Source: BP-133 sp040756995
Lineage (GTDB): Bacteria > Actinomycetota > Acidimicrobiia > IMCC26256 > BP-133
Direction: 5' to 3'
Length of the DNA stretch: 37,905 nt
NCBI GenBank assembly: GCA_040756995.1
Contig: JBFLYK010000061.1
Span: 1 to 37,905 of the forward strand
Below the pieces are notes generated by a model. That model had not been told where the DNA came from. It saw only the letters and a program-made list of their open reading frames with translations, and did no database searches. Positions 27,901 through 36,096 of this stretch are shown in pieces. A program made the translations under genes and the position numbers. Numbering within the stretch: the stretch's first letter is position 1; the number at the start of each line of letters is the position of its first letter.

Positions 27901-27958
27901 CGGGCCGGCTCCCCGGGGTCTACCCTCCGCGCCGGGACGACGTGGAAGGGGGAAGTCC

Positions 27959-28276
27959 ATGCGGAAGATGATCGGCTTGCTGCCGCGACGCCAGGACATG
28001 AGCCGCGAGCAGTTCCGGGAGTACTGGACGACGACCCACGCCGAGATCACCGCCAAGGTGCCCGGCCTGCGGAGCTACGTCCAGAACATCTGCCTGCCCG
28101 ACGAGAACGGAGAACCAGCCTTCGACGGCATCGCCCTCCTCGCCTTCGACGACGTGGAGGGCATGCAGAAGGCGCTCGGGACCCCCGAGTGGGACGCCGT
28201 CATGGACGACGTGCCCAAGTTCGTCGACGCCAGCCGCGTCGTCATCATGATCGCCGATGAGAACGTCGTGGTCTGA
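27959..28276 (+). CDS. EthD-domain protein
   Basis: The 105-residue product is a single EthD domain, a ferredoxin-like alpha/beta barrel that forms dimers. Visible features are MIGLLPRRQDMSREQFREYW, the TTHAEITAKVPGLRSYVQN segment with the typical W..xHxxL-like region, and FDGIALLAFDDVEGMQKAL, then SPEW-like TPEWDAVMDDVPKFVD. Members occur in ether-degradation clusters and many other catabolic settings; the substrate here is unknown. ATG 27959 has GGGGGAAG about five bases ahead. A TACCCT (about 27922) could be its -10, giving a short leader. Confidence 0.88.
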   Translation: MRKMIGLLPRRQDMSREQFREYWTTTHAEITAKVPGLRSYVQNICLPDENGEPAFDGIALLAFDDVEGMQKALGTPEWDAVMDDVPKFVDASRVVIMIADENVVV

Positions 28277-28306
28277 CGGCCCACCACCACTCTGGAGGGC
28301 TTGCCT

Positions 28307-28726
28307 TCAGGCGATCGATCCTCGCTCGACCACCCACTCCGTGTTCTGGCCGGTGACGGCGCTGACGCGGTCGTAGTCCTCGTCGTAGTGGAGGACCGTC
28401 AAGCCGGCTAGCTCGGCCGTGGCCGCGACGAGCAGGTCCGGAATCTTGACGCTGCGGTGATGCAGCCCCGCCTTGTGTGCCAGGAGGCGCTGGACCTCGA
28501 GCGCGCGGCGCATTTCCGGATTGCCGCACGCAGTTTGTTGAAGCCCGTCCAGCTCTTGGCTGATCGCGTCGTAGTCCGGCGCGTTGCGGGCGCTGAAGAG
28601 AACCTCCAAGCGAACTGGTTCGGTGATGGCCACTTCGTCAGCGGCGAAGAGCTCGGCGAGCCGCTCGATGACCGCGGGCGTGCGGCGCCGGTGCCATACG
28701 GACGTGTCGATCAGAAATGTCGCCAC
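28307..28726 (-). CDS. vapC: VapC-family PIN-domain toxin ribonuclease
   Basis: The 139-residue product is a complete PIN domain. Acidic residues that would bind Mg are D7 (FLIDTSVW), E41 (VRLEVLFSA), D97 (KIPDLLVAATA) and D115/D118 (HYDEDYDRV). VapC toxins cut tRNA or rRNA when not bound by VapB. The gene starts with GTG and overlaps the end of the antitoxin gene by 16 bases, the usual translationally coupled arrangement. All catalytic residues appear present, so it is likely active. Confidence 0.93.
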   Translation of the reverse strand: MATFLIDTSVWHRRRTPAVIERLAELFAADEVAITEPVRLEVLFSARNAPDYDAISQELDGLQQTACGNPEMRRALEVQRLLAHKAGLHHRSVKIPDLLVAATAELAGLTVLHYDEDYDRVSAVTGQNTEWVVERGSIA

Positions 28727-28926
28727 TCGTCCCGCGCCTGGCGGAGCGCGTCGTCGTCGAACCCGTCTGGATCACGCAGCCGAGCAAGGAGCTGCCTTCG
28801 TCGGCGGGACCGGATCGCCTCGTGCAGCGCGGCGTACACCGTCTCCTTCAACCCGCGGGTACCGAGCGCCTGCTGGGCCTCTTCGAGCAGGGCGTCGTCG
28901 ACGATGATGGAGGTACGCCTCACCAT
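28711..28926 (-). CDS. vapB: VapB-family antitoxin
   Basis: The 71-residue product has an N-terminal ribbon-helix-helix DNA-binding part (RRTSIIVDDALLEEAQQALG, then RGLKETVYAALHEAI) and a basic then acidic C-terminal tail ending RQARDEWRHF, which would thread into the toxin active site. ATG 28926 is chosen because a TATGCT -10-like hexamer lies seven bases ahead, fitting a leaderless start; an ATG four codons upstream overlaps that hexamer. It would repress its own promoter with VapC. Confidence 0.9.
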   Translation of the reverse strand: MVRRTSIIVDDALLEEAQQALGTRGLKETVYAALHEAIRSRRRRQLLARLRDPDGFDDDALRQARDEWRHF

Positions 28927-28966
28927 GGGCCTCAGCATACCATTGTGGGTGCGCCATGCATACCCA
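28927..28966 (-). promoter_or_regulatory. vapBC promoter/operator region
   Basis: On the minus strand TATGCT (28939-28934) precedes the vapB ATG by seven bases. GCATACC (plus strand) occurs at about 28936 and again about 25 bases further, and may mark the VapB-VapC operator. Confidence 0.4.
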
Positions 28967-28983
28967 TGGCGCTGCGCTCTACG

Positions 28984-29400
28984 CTACTGAGCGAACCAGG
29001 CCTGCATACTCTGGGCGAACATCATGTCGCCGGAGAGCTTGAGCTTGCCGGTCATGAAGGCCTGCATGCCGTCGAGTTGGCCGGTGAGGAAGCGGAGGAA
29101 GTCGGGCAGGGCCATGCCGAGGGTCACCCGGGCCGGCTCGGCGTTGCCCGGCACGGCGGTGCACGTGCCGTCGGCGACCTTGAGCTGCCAGCTGTGGGTG
29201 CCTTCCGGGCTGGTGATGTCCCAGCCGATCACGGCGCTCTGGTTGCCGGCCCGCTCGGGCTGGAAGCGGCCCGCCATGTACTCGAAGATCTGCGCCAGCA
29301 CCTTCTCGGTACCCCGCTCGGCGACCCCGGCGTTGATCTCGTCGTCGGACTTGCCTTCGATCATGGCGGCGAGTTCGTCGCGGCTCCCGATGTCGGCCAT
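28984..29400 (-). CDS. SCP2 sterol-carrier domain protein
   Basis: The 138-residue product is a single SCP2-like domain: a hydrophobic-cavity fold that binds lipids or acyl-CoAs. Visible features are EKVLAQIFEYMAGRFQPERA, AVIGWDITSPEGTHSWQLKVADG, the strand ARVTLGMALPDFLRFLTGQLDGMQAFMTGKLKLSGDMMFAQ-type end with the family's GKLK-x-GD motif. ATG 29400 has GGAGG nine bases upstream; a GTG two codons earlier is less well spaced. It lies 41 bases after the hemD-winged-helix gene on the same strand, with a TACCGCGCGGTA palindrome between (29428-29439) that may include its own -10. The role is unknown. Confidence 0.88.
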   Translation of the reverse strand: MADIGSRDELAAMIEGKSDDEINAGVAERGTEKVLAQIFEYMAGRFQPERAGNQSAVIGWDITSPEGTHSWQLKVADGTCTAVPGNAEPARVTLGMALPDFLRFLTGQLDGMQAFMTGKLKLSGDMMFAQSMQAWFAQ

Positions 29401-29427
29401 GTGCACGGTCCTCCTCGGTTCGGTGGT

Positions 29428-29439
29428 TACCGCGCGGTA
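29428..29439. promoter_or_regulatory. 12-bp perfect palindrome before the SCP2 gene
   Basis: TACCGCGCGGTA is a perfect palindrome between the hemD-winged-helix stop and the SCP2 start. It contains a TACCGC hexamer that could act as -10, so operator and promoter may overlap. Confidence 0.35.
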
Positions 29440-29441
29440 GC

Positions 29442-30620
29442 TTAGTCGACCGGCGGAGGGTCCGGGGAAAGGGCCGCCCCGCCCAGCTCAAGGCGGTAGC
29501 CCCGCTTCGGCACCGTGGTCAGGTTGACCTCGATGGAAGCGAGCCGGGCCCGCAGGCGGGACGCCAGGACCTCGAGCCGCCGCCGGGCGGCCGCTCCGGA
29601 GGCCGATCCTTCGCCCCACACCTCCCGCAAGAGGACGCTGGTCGGGCAGGTGAGGCCCGGCCGGCGGGCCAGCGACGCCAGGAGGGCGAACTGCAGGTCG
29701 CTCAGTTCGACGACACCGCTCGGGCCGGTGACCGTGCGCCGCCGGCGGTCGAGCATCAGCGGCTCGGACCGCCCGAAGGAGCGGAAGCCGATGGGCGCGG
29801 CGGCCAAGGCGCTGGCCAGCGCGGCCATGCGGGGTTGGAGCGGGCACACCGACACTCCGACGCCCCGCCGCTCCAGCGCTTCGGCCGTGGCCGGGCCGAT
29901 GGCCGCCACCACCACCCGCCGGGGGTCGGAACCGGTGAGCGCGTCATGGACGGCCGTCTCCATCCCCAGCGCGCCGGCCACGGCGAACAGGCCCTCGACC
30001 GCCGGAGCGCTGGTGAAGGCCATGGCGTCGAGTTCGCCGGCGCACAGCGCCCGCACCAGTTGGGCGGCCGGGACGCGGCGGCCGGGGTCGGGTGCCGGAC
30101 CGGCCGCGGCCGGTACGGCCCAGCGGTAGGGAGCGACGACGTGGACGGCCAGGGCGGCCGACTCCAGTTCGGCGACGACGCGGGGCGAGCCGCTGCCGTC
30201 CACCACCACCGCCACGTGGTCGCCGGTGTCGGCCCGGTCGGCCACGAGCCGGGCGAGGTCGACACCCCGCTCGGTCGGCGACGTCAGGACCCTGGCCACG
30301 CCGTGCTGCCGGCAGGCGCCCGTGGCCTTGGCGCCCCGGGCGGCCACCTTGCTGGCGGTCAGGAGGTCGAGCACCTGGGGCTGGGCCGTCCGGGCGCCGT
30401 TCACCCAGCGGTGGAGCGCCTCGGCCGTGGCCACCACGACCCACGCCGGTCGGGCGTCGAGGGCGACCTCGGTCTGGCGCCGGACGGTGCCGGCCGGCGC
30501 CGGGACGACCTCCACCGTCGGGGCCCAGACGACGACGGCCCCGAGGCGGGTCAACGCCTCGACCAGCTCCCCGCCCCGCCGGCCGGCCGTCACACCCACC
30601 CGCAGCCCGGCCATGATCAC
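29442..30620 (-). CDS. HemD-like protein fused to a winged-helix DNA-binding domain
   Basis: The 392-residue product has an N-terminal uroporphyrinogen-III-synthase fold (about 1-275: LRVGVTAGRRGGELVEALTRLGAVV, KVAARGAKATGACRQHGV, MAFTSAPAVEGLFAVAG, VVVAAIGPATAEALERRGV) and a C-terminal OmpR-type winged helix (about 290-380: LSDLQFALLASLARRPGLTC, LLREVWGEG, ASRLRARL, TVPKRGYRLEL). The same fusion is known in actinobacteria next to nitrite reductase genes. It may be an enzyme, a regulator of nitrite/siroheme genes, or both. The GTG at 30620 lies seven bases after TACCGT and has no ribosome site, so it is probably leaderless; ATG 30614 is the alternative. Confidence 0.85.
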   Translation of the reverse strand: MIMAGLRVGVTAGRRGGELVEALTRLGAVVVWAPTVEVVPAPAGTVRRQTEVALDARPAWVVVATAEALHRWVNGARTAQPQVLDLLTASKVAARGAKATGACRQHGVARVLTSPTERGVDLARLVADRADTGDHVAVVVDGSGSPRVVAELESAALAVHVVAPYRWAVPAAAGPAPDPGRRVPAAQLVRALCAGELDAMAFTSAPAVEGLFAVAGALGMETAVHDALTGSDPRRVVVAAIGPATAEALERRGVGVSVCPLQPRMAALASALAAAPIGFRSFGRSEPLMLDRRRRTVTGPSGVVELSDLQFALLASLARRPGLTCPTSVLLREVWGEGSASGAAARRRLEVLASRLRARLASIEVNLTTVPKRGYRLELGGAALSPDPPPVD

Positions 30621-30648
30621 GGCCCCGACGGTAGGAACCGGCTGTGAA
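30621..30648 (-). promoter_or_regulatory. hemD-winged-helix promoter with shared 23-nt element
   Basis: Minus strand 30648-30626 matches 21 of 23 bases of 36097-36119, upstream of the met8-like gene. Both run from TTCAC through GCCGG to TCCTACCGTCG, and both place TACCGT 6-7 bases before the start codon. This suggests co-regulation or a shared sigma/activator site. Confidence 0.6.
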
Positions 30649-30673
30649 CAGACGAGCGGCCGACTGTTTCGGG

Positions 30674-32128
30674 CTAAGGAATTCGATCTTGCAGCCGGCT
30701 GTGGTCGGGGCGGAACCAGGCGATGCGGTCCGCGAGGCGCACGACGTCGCCGACCACGAGCAGCGCCGGTCCGGCCAGGTCGGCGGCGGTGGCCGCCGCG
30801 GGGAGATCGGCGAGCTCGGCGCCGACGACGCGCTGGTCGGGCAGCGTTCCCCGGGAGACGACCGCGGCGGGCGTGGCGGGGTGTCGGCCGGCGGTGACCA
30901 GCCGCTCGATGATCTCGGCCAGCCGGCCGAGGCCCATCAGGACCACCAGGGTGTCGGTGGCGGTGGCGACGCGATCCCAGTCGACGGGACGAGGGGCCCG
31001 CCCGTCGGCGGAGTGGCCGGTGACCACGGCGATCGACGAGCTCCACCGGCGGTCGGTGGCGGGGATGCCGGCGTAGGCCAGGGCGGCGAGCGCCGACGTG
31101 GGCGCCGGGACCACCTCGAAGCCGATGCCGGCCGCGGCCAGCGCCTCGGCCTCCTCGGAGCCCCGGCCGAACAGGAACGGGTCGCCGCCCTTGAGGCGGA
31201 CGACGCGCTTGCCCTGACCGGCCAGCGTGACCAGCAGGGCGTTGATGCCCTCCTGGGGGACGGGATGGCGACCCGGTTCCTTGCCGACGTCGATGGCCAC
31301 CCGCCCGGCCACGAGGTCGGGATGGACGAGCCGGTCGTGGACCACGACGTCAGCCGCCTCGAGCGCCGCCCGCCCCCGCACGGTGATGAGGTCGGGGTCG
31401 CCGGGCCCGGCACCGACGATCGAGACCCACCCCTCCGGCCGATCCCCCGCAACCGGCGTTCCTTTTCCGCCGGATTCCGGTGAACGAACGCCGGAACGGG
31501 GGTCGCGGGCCAGGATGCCCCGGAGGAGCCGGCGGGCCGCTTCCCACTGGCCGGCGCCGAGCAGGCCGAGGACGTCGAAGTCGAGCGCCGCCCGCCACAG
31601 CCGCCCCCGCTCGGCCAGGTCGTCGGGGGCGATGCCCTCGGCCCGGATCTCGGCCACCAGGTCGATGAGGGCCCCGAACTCGTCGGGCAGGTCGGCGGCC
31701 AGGAGGTCACGGACCCAGCCGGCCAGCGAAGGGGCCCGTCCGCCGGTGGAGACGGCCACGACCAGATCGCCCCGCCGGGTCACCGTCGGGCTGGCGAAGT
31801 GGCAGTGCACGGAGTCCTGATGGGCGTTGCACAGCACGCCCTCGGCCTCCGCCTCGGCGAAGATCGCGGCGTTGAGGGAACGGTCCCCGGTGGCGAACAC
31901 GAGCCGGGCGCCGACGAGGTCGCCGGGACGGTAGTCCCGTCGGATGAGCTCGATCTCGCCCCGGCGGGACAGTTCGACCAGGCCGGCGTCGGGCTCGGCG
32001 GCGATGACGACGACCGTGGCGCCGGCGTCGAGCAGCGCCGCGACCTTGGCCACGGCGGTGGATCCGCCGCCGATCACGACACAGCGCCGCCCGGTGACCT
32101 CCAGCGCCAGGGGAAAGGCGAACCGCAC
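30674..32128 (-). CDS. cysG: siroheme synthase CysG-type fusion (precorrin-2 dehydrogenase/ferrochelatase + uroporphyrinogen-III methyltransferase)
   Basis: The product is 484 residues. Residues 1-220 are a Met8/CysG N-terminal domain (RFAFPLALEVTGRRCVVIGGG, VSTGGRAPSLAGWVRD). From about 240 it is a methyltransferase (VSIVGAGPGDPDLITVRGRA, VVHDRLV, VVRLKGGDPFLFGRG, AYAGIPATDRR, VVTGHS, VGDVVRLADRIAWF). Together these turn uroporphyrinogen III into siroheme. In the dehydrogenase domain the segment CNAHQDSVHCHF has Gln where VNVVD-type homologues have the conserved Asp, so that half may be impaired. The GTG at 32128 has GGAGG eight bases ahead and starts two bases after the upstream hemD-like stop. 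Last gene of the nir operon. Confidence 0.92.
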   Translation of the reverse strand: MRFAFPLALEVTGRRCVVIGGGSTAVAKVAALLDAGATVVVIAAEPDAGLVELSRRGEIELIRRDYRPGDLVGARLVFATGDRSLNAAIFAEAEAEGVLCNAHQDSVHCHFASPTVTRRGDLVVAVSTGGRAPSLAGWVRDLLAADLPDEFGALIDLVAEIRAEGIAPDDLAERGRLWRAALDFDVLGLLGAGQWEAARRLLRGILARDPRSGVRSPESGGKGTPVAGDRPEGWVSIVGAGPGDPDLITVRGRAALEAADVVVHDRLVHPDLVAGRVAIDVGKEPGRHPVPQEGINALLVTLAGQGKRVVRLKGGDPFLFGRGSEEAEALAAAGIGFEVVPAPTSALAALAYAGIPATDRRWSSSIAVVTGHSADGRAPRPVDWDRVATATDTLVVLMGLGRLAEIIERLVTAGRHPATPAAVVSRGTLPDQRVVGAELADLPAAATAADLAGPALLVVGDVVRLADRIAWFRPDHSRLQDRIP

Positions 32129-32130
32129 GC

Positions 32131-32967
32131 TCAACCCCTCCCGTCCCGCCCGCCGGCGAGCTCCCGGGTGAGCAGCTGGATCATGGCGGCGAGCCTCGGG
32201 GGATCCGGCCACACCGGCTGGGAGATGCCCTCCTCCCGCGCCGCTTCGGCGCACACCGGTCCGACACAGACGGGCAGCACCGGGCCGTTGCAGGCCGCTC
32301 GCAACTCGCCGGCCCGGCCGAGGCTTTCGGCGATGTGGAACAGGTGATGCACCGCCGGCTGGCTGGTGAAGGTCACGGCATCGACCTTCCCGGCGCACAT
32401 CGCCTCGATGAGACGGGCGGCCGGGGCGGCGTCCTCGGGGAGCAGCCACCGGTAGACCGGGACCTCCACGAGCTCCCGGCAACGGGCGGCCAGTGCCGCG
32501 GTGGCCGGATGACCGCCGGGATCGAACAACTGCAGCGCCACCCGAGCCGAATCGATGCCCTGCTCGGTCAGGAACTCGACGACTTCCTCCATGGTCTCCG
32601 ACGGCGCCTGCCAGGTGACCTCGAAGCCCAGCCGCCGCAGGGCGGAGCGGGCCTTGGCTCCCCGGGCGACGATCCGGCCGTGCCGCAGCGAGTCCCGGAG
32701 GGAGTCGGCGAGACCCCATTCGTCCGCCGCCTCGAACCACATGGTCATGCCCATGCCGGTGCTGCCGACGAGGAAGTGCGGGGGACGCCGGATGAGCGCC
32801 AGTGTCGCCTGGCGCAACGCCTCGTCCCGTGACAGGTTGACCGTCCGCAACGTCGGACCGTGGATGATCTCCGCCCCCAGGTTCTCGAGCAGGTCGGCCT
32901 GGCTCCGCCAGCGGCGGTCGGCCGTGATGCCGACGCACCGACCGGCCAGCGGCGAGCTCCCACTCAT
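32131..32967 (-). CDS. uroporphyrinogen-III synthase-like protein
   Basis: The 278-residue product has the two-lobe HemD fold without an extra domain: GRCVGITADRRWRSQADLLENL, IVARGAKARSALRRLGFEV, EVPVYRWLLPEDA, DAVTFTSQPAVHHLF and PVCVGPVCAEAAREEG. It shares the VARGAKA segment and overall order with the winged-helix HemD protein nearby, so they are paralogues. HemD cyclises hydroxymethylbilane to uroporphyrinogen III, the methylase substrate. The ATG overlaps the nirD stop as ATGA, showing coupling within nirB-nirD-hemD-cysG. Since haem synthesis normally uses another hemD, this copy may serve siroheme only. Confidence 0.85.
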   Translation of the reverse strand: MSGSSPLAGRCVGITADRRWRSQADLLENLGAEIIHGPTLRTVNLSRDEALRQATLALIRRPPHFLVGSTGMGMTMWFEAADEWGLADSLRDSLRHGRIVARGAKARSALRRLGFEVTWQAPSETMEEVVEFLTEQGIDSARVALQLFDPGGHPATAALAARCRELVEVPVYRWLLPEDAAPAARLIEAMCAGKVDAVTFTSQPAVHHLFHIAESLGRAGELRAACNGPVLPVCVGPVCAEAAREEGISQPVWPDPPRLAAMIQLLTRELAGGRDGRG

Positions 32968-33362
32968 GAGGCCCTGGTGTACCCCAATCCGTCGAGCGTC
33001 TCGTCATCGAGGTCGGGCGCGGTGGCGTCGACCGGAGCGGAGAAGATCTCCACCACGCCCCGGCGGCGCCGGACGCGGTACACGTCGAGCCGGACGCCGG
33101 CGTCCTCGTAGCAGACCCCCGTCCGCAGGTTGAACGTCTGCTTGTAGATGGGCGAGGCGACCTTGGGTTCTCCGGCCCGGTCGCCGACGATCCCTCGCGA
33201 CAGCACGTTGGCCCCGCTGAACGGGTCGTGGTTGGAGACGGCGTAGAGGTTCCCGTCGGAGAGGCGGAAGACCGCCACCTGGCGGCCGTCGATGAGGGCG
33301 CAGACCCCGGTGTCGGGATAGATGGCGTCGTAGGGACAGATCTCGACCCAGTCGGCGGTCAC
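32964..33362 (-). CDS. nirD: assimilatory nitrite reductase small subunit
   Basis: The 132-residue product is a Rieske-like fold protein of NirD type: DWVEICPYDAIYPDTGVCALIDGRQVAVFRL, LYAVSNHDPFSGANVLSRGIVGD, and SPIYKQTFNLRTGVCYED. As in other NirD proteins, the CxH and CxxH iron-sulfur ligands of true Rieske proteins are absent, so it is structural. A C-terminal extension after VEIFSAPV is somewhat long. The GTG overlaps the nirB stop (GTGA), which indicates translational coupling and supports equimolar NirB-NirD synthesis. Confidence 0.94.
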   Translation of the reverse strand: MTADWVEICPYDAIYPDTGVCALIDGRQVAVFRLSDGNLYAVSNHDPFSGANVLSRGIVGDRAGEPKVASPIYKQTFNLRTGVCYEDAGVRLDVYRVRRRRGVVEIFSAPVDATAPDLDDETLDGLGYTRAS

Positions 33363-35953
33363 GCGCCGTTCCTCGGGGGACGTCGGGAGAGGGTCACCGG
33401 CACCACTCCGGTCGGCGTGGCGAAGGCCCGTTCTTCCGGACGGGCGGGGCGTTTCTGTCCCCGCTCCTCCACGTAGAGCAGGTTGTCGTCGGGGATGCCG
33501 TCGGCGTTGACGAAGTGGGTGAAGCGGGCGACCTTGGCCGGGTCCTCGATCGTCGCCTTCCACTCGCACCGGTAGGAGTCGACGAAGCGCTGCATCTCGG
33601 CTTCGAGGTCGTCGCAGATTCCGAGGGCGTCGTCGATGATCACGGATTTCAGGTAGTCGATGCCGCCTTCGAGCTTGTTGAACCACGGCGCGGTGCGCTC
33701 CAGCCGGTCGGCGGTGCGGGTGTAGAACATCAGGAACCGGTCGAGGTACTTGATGACCGTCTCCTTGTCGATGTCCTCGGCCAGCAGCACGGCGTGCTGG
33801 GGCCGCATGCCGCCGTTGCCGCAGACGTAGACGTTCCAGCCGGTCTCGGTGGCGATGACGCCGAAGTCCTTGCCCTGTGCCTCGGCGCATTCCCGGGCGC
33901 AGCCCGACACGGCCGACTTGAGTTTGTGGGGAGCCCGGAAGCCCCGGTAGCGCAACTCGATCTCGATGGCCAGCGACACGGAGTCGAGCTGGCCGAAGCG
34001 GCACCAGGTGCTGCCCACGCAGGACTTCACCGTTCGCAGCGCCTTGCCGTAGGCATGGCCGCTTTCGAAGCCGGCGTCGATCAGCTTGCGCCAGATGTGG
34101 GGCAGCTGGTCGAGGCGGGCGCCGAAGAGGTCGATGCGCTGGGCGCCGGTGATCTTGGAGTAGAGGTTGAACTCCCGGGCCACCTCGCCGAGGGCGATCA
34201 GCTTCTCGGGTGTGATCTCGCCCCCGGGAACCCGGGGGACGATCGAGTAGCTGCCGTCTTTCTGCATGTTGGCCAGGAACCGGTCGTTGGTGTCCTGCAG
34301 CCCGGCGTGAGCCGGGTCGAGGACGTACTCGTTCCACAGGGAGGCCAGCATCGACGCCACCGCCGGGCGGCAGATCTCGCAGCCGCGACCCTTCCCCCAG
34401 CCCGAGATGAGCTCGTCGAAGGTGCGGACCCGCCGGGCCCGGACGATGTCGAAGAGCTGCTGGCGGCTGAAGGGGAAGTGCTCGCAGAGGCTGCGGTCGA
34501 TGGTGACCCCGGCCTTCTCCAGCTCGTGGTGGAGGATGGCGGTGCACAGCGGAACGCAGCTGCCGCAACCGGTTCCGGCCTTGGTCTCTGCCTTGATCTG
34601 GCCAACGGTGGTGAGGCCGCCCTCGGCGATGGCGGCGCAGATCGTGCCCTTCGTGACGTTGTTGCAGTTGCAGATCGTCGAGTCGGCGCCGATGGCGGCC
34701 ACGCCGAGCAGCGGCTTCCCGCCTCCCTTGCGGTCGGGCAGGATCAGATCGCTGGGGTGGAGGGGCAGGTCGGTGTTGCTGGCCATCCACTGGTGCAGCG
34801 TCCCGTAGTCGGTGGCGTCACCGACGAGGATGCCGCCGAGCAGCTTGTCCTTGTCGGGGGCGATGACGATCTTCTTGTAGACCCCGGCGATGGGGTCGTC
34901 GAAGGTCAGCTGGTGACAGCCGGGGGTCGTGCCGTGGGCATCGCCGAAGCTGGCCACGTCGACGCCGAGGAGCTTCAGCTTCGTCGACATGTCGGCGCCG
35001 TCGAAGGTGGCCGTGCCGCCCACCAGTCGGTCGGCCACCACCCGGGCCTGGGCGTAGCCGGGGCTGACGAGTCCGTAGATGCGGCCCTGCACCGCGGCGC
35101 ATTCGCCGATGGCGTAGATGTCGGGATCGGAGGTGCGGCACGTCTCGTCGGTCATCACGCCGCCCCGTTCCCCGAGCTCCAGGGCGGCCGCCCGGGCCAG
35201 TTCGTCGCGGGGGCGGATCCCGGCCGAGAACACGACCATGTCGGTGGCCAGCGATCCGCCGTCGGCGAACGTGAGGCCTTCGACCCGGCCTCCGGCGGCG
35301 CCGCTTCGCACGATCTCGGTGGTCGACTTCGAGGTGTGCACGGCGATGTCCATCGCCTCGATGGTGCGGCGCAGCGTCTCGCCGCCGCCGTCGTCGACCT
35401 GGATGGCCATGAGGCGGGGGGCGAACTCGACGATGTGCGTCTGCAGGCCGAGGCCGAGCAGGGCGCCGGCCGCTTCCAGGCCGAGGAGGCCGCCGCCGAT
35501 GACCACTCCGGTTCCGCAGTCCGAGGCGTAGGCCCTGATGGCGTCGAGGTCCTCGATCGTGCGGTAGACGAAGCAGCCCGGCCCGTCGTGGCCGGGGATC
35601 GGCGGCACGAACGGGTACGAGCCGGTGGCCAGCACCAGCGTGTCGTAGGCGACGACCCGTCCGGACGCCGAGGTGACCTTGCGACCGGCCCGGTCGATCG
35701 CCGTCACTGCGTCGCCGGGGACGAACTCGATGGCCGGATGTTCGAGGACCTCGGGGTCGACGAGGGACAGGTCCTCGGCGGTGCGGCCGGTGAAGTAGGT
35801 CGACAGGCTCACCCGGTCGTAGGCGGCACGGGGCTCCTCGCCGAAGGCGACGATGCGCCAGGCGTCGGTGGCCCCGTTCTCGACGAGGCACTCCAGGAGC
35901 TTGTAGCCGACCATGCCCTGGCCGACGACCACGAGAGTCTTGTCCGCAACCAT
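33359..35953 (-). CDS. nirB: NAD(P)H-dependent assimilatory nitrite reductase large subunit
   Basis: The 864-residue product is full-length NirB, which reduces nitrite to ammonia with NAD(P)H. In order: an FAD/NAD oxidoreductase (LVVVGQGMVGYKLLE, VVIGGGLLGLEAAGALLGLG, IYAIGECA), two BFD-like domains (CNCNNVTKG with GTGCGSC; LCEHF with GRGCEIC), and the nitrite/sulfite reductase part, where CVGSTWC and SGCARECAEA give the four Cys (C-x5-C, C-x3-C) for the 4Fe-4S/siroheme centre. All expected ligands are present. The ATG has no ribosome site, but TACGTT lies eight bases ahead, so it is probably leaderless. First gene of the nir operon, divergent from the met8-like gene. Confidence 0.97.
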   Translation of the reverse strand: MVADKTLVVVGQGMVGYKLLECLVENGATDAWRIVAFGEEPRAAYDRVSLSTYFTGRTAEDLSLVDPEVLEHPAIEFVPGDAVTAIDRAGRKVTSASGRVVAYDTLVLATGSYPFVPPIPGHDGPGCFVYRTIEDLDAIRAYASDCGTGVVIGGGLLGLEAAGALLGLGLQTHIVEFAPRLMAIQVDDGGGETLRRTIEAMDIAVHTSKSTTEIVRSGAAGGRVEGLTFADGGSLATDMVVFSAGIRPRDELARAAALELGERGGVMTDETCRTSDPDIYAIGECAAVQGRIYGLVSPGYAQARVVADRLVGGTATFDGADMSTKLKLLGVDVASFGDAHGTTPGCHQLTFDDPIAGVYKKIVIAPDKDKLLGGILVGDATDYGTLHQWMASNTDLPLHPSDLILPDRKGGGKPLLGVAAIGADSTICNCNNVTKGTICAAIAEGGLTTVGQIKAETKAGTGCGSCVPLCTAILHHELEKAGVTIDRSLCEHFPFSRQQLFDIVRARRVRTFDELISGWGKGRGCEICRPAVASMLASLWNEYVLDPAHAGLQDTNDRFLANMQKDGSYSIVPRVPGGEITPEKLIALGEVAREFNLYSKITGAQRIDLFGARLDQLPHIWRKLIDAGFESGHAYGKALRTVKSCVGSTWCRFGQLDSVSLAIEIELRYRGFRAPHKLKSAVSGCARECAEAQGKDFGVIATETGWNVYVCGNGGMRPQHAVLLAEDIDKETVIKYLDRFLMFYTRTADRLERTAPWFNKLEGGIDYLKSVIIDDALGICDDLEAEMQRFVDSYRCEWKATIEDPAKVARFTHFVNADGIPDDNLLYVEERGQKRPARPEERAFATPTGVVPVTLSRRPPRNGA

Positions 35954-35967
35954 GATGAGCGAACGTA
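35954..35967 (-). promoter_or_regulatory. nirB -10-like hexamer, leaderless spacing
   Basis: On the minus strand TACGTT (35967-35962) is followed by CGCTCATC and the ATG at 35953. Confidence 0.4.
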
Positions 35968-36010
35968 AGGGGAAGCCGTTTCTCGGGCGTTGTGCCTTTG
36001 TGTCCGTTGT

Positions 36011-36026
36011 GTGAACACGATTTCAC
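36011..36026. promoter_or_regulatory. palindromic operator candidate between nirB and the met8-like gene
   Basis: GTGAA-N6-TTCAC (36011-36026) is a perfect 5-6-5 inverted repeat in the 170-bp divergent region, about 58 bases from the nirB start. TTCACG-type motifs recur at 36064-36076 and 36097-36108. It resembles CRP/FNR-like or nitrogen-regulator sites in layout, but I cannot assign the protein. Confidence 0.45.
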
Positions 36027-36096
36027 GCCTCGCCGGGGCGGCTGTGCGGCCCGAGAGCACAAGTTCACGCGCCGGCAACAGGAGCGGAACGGCCCT

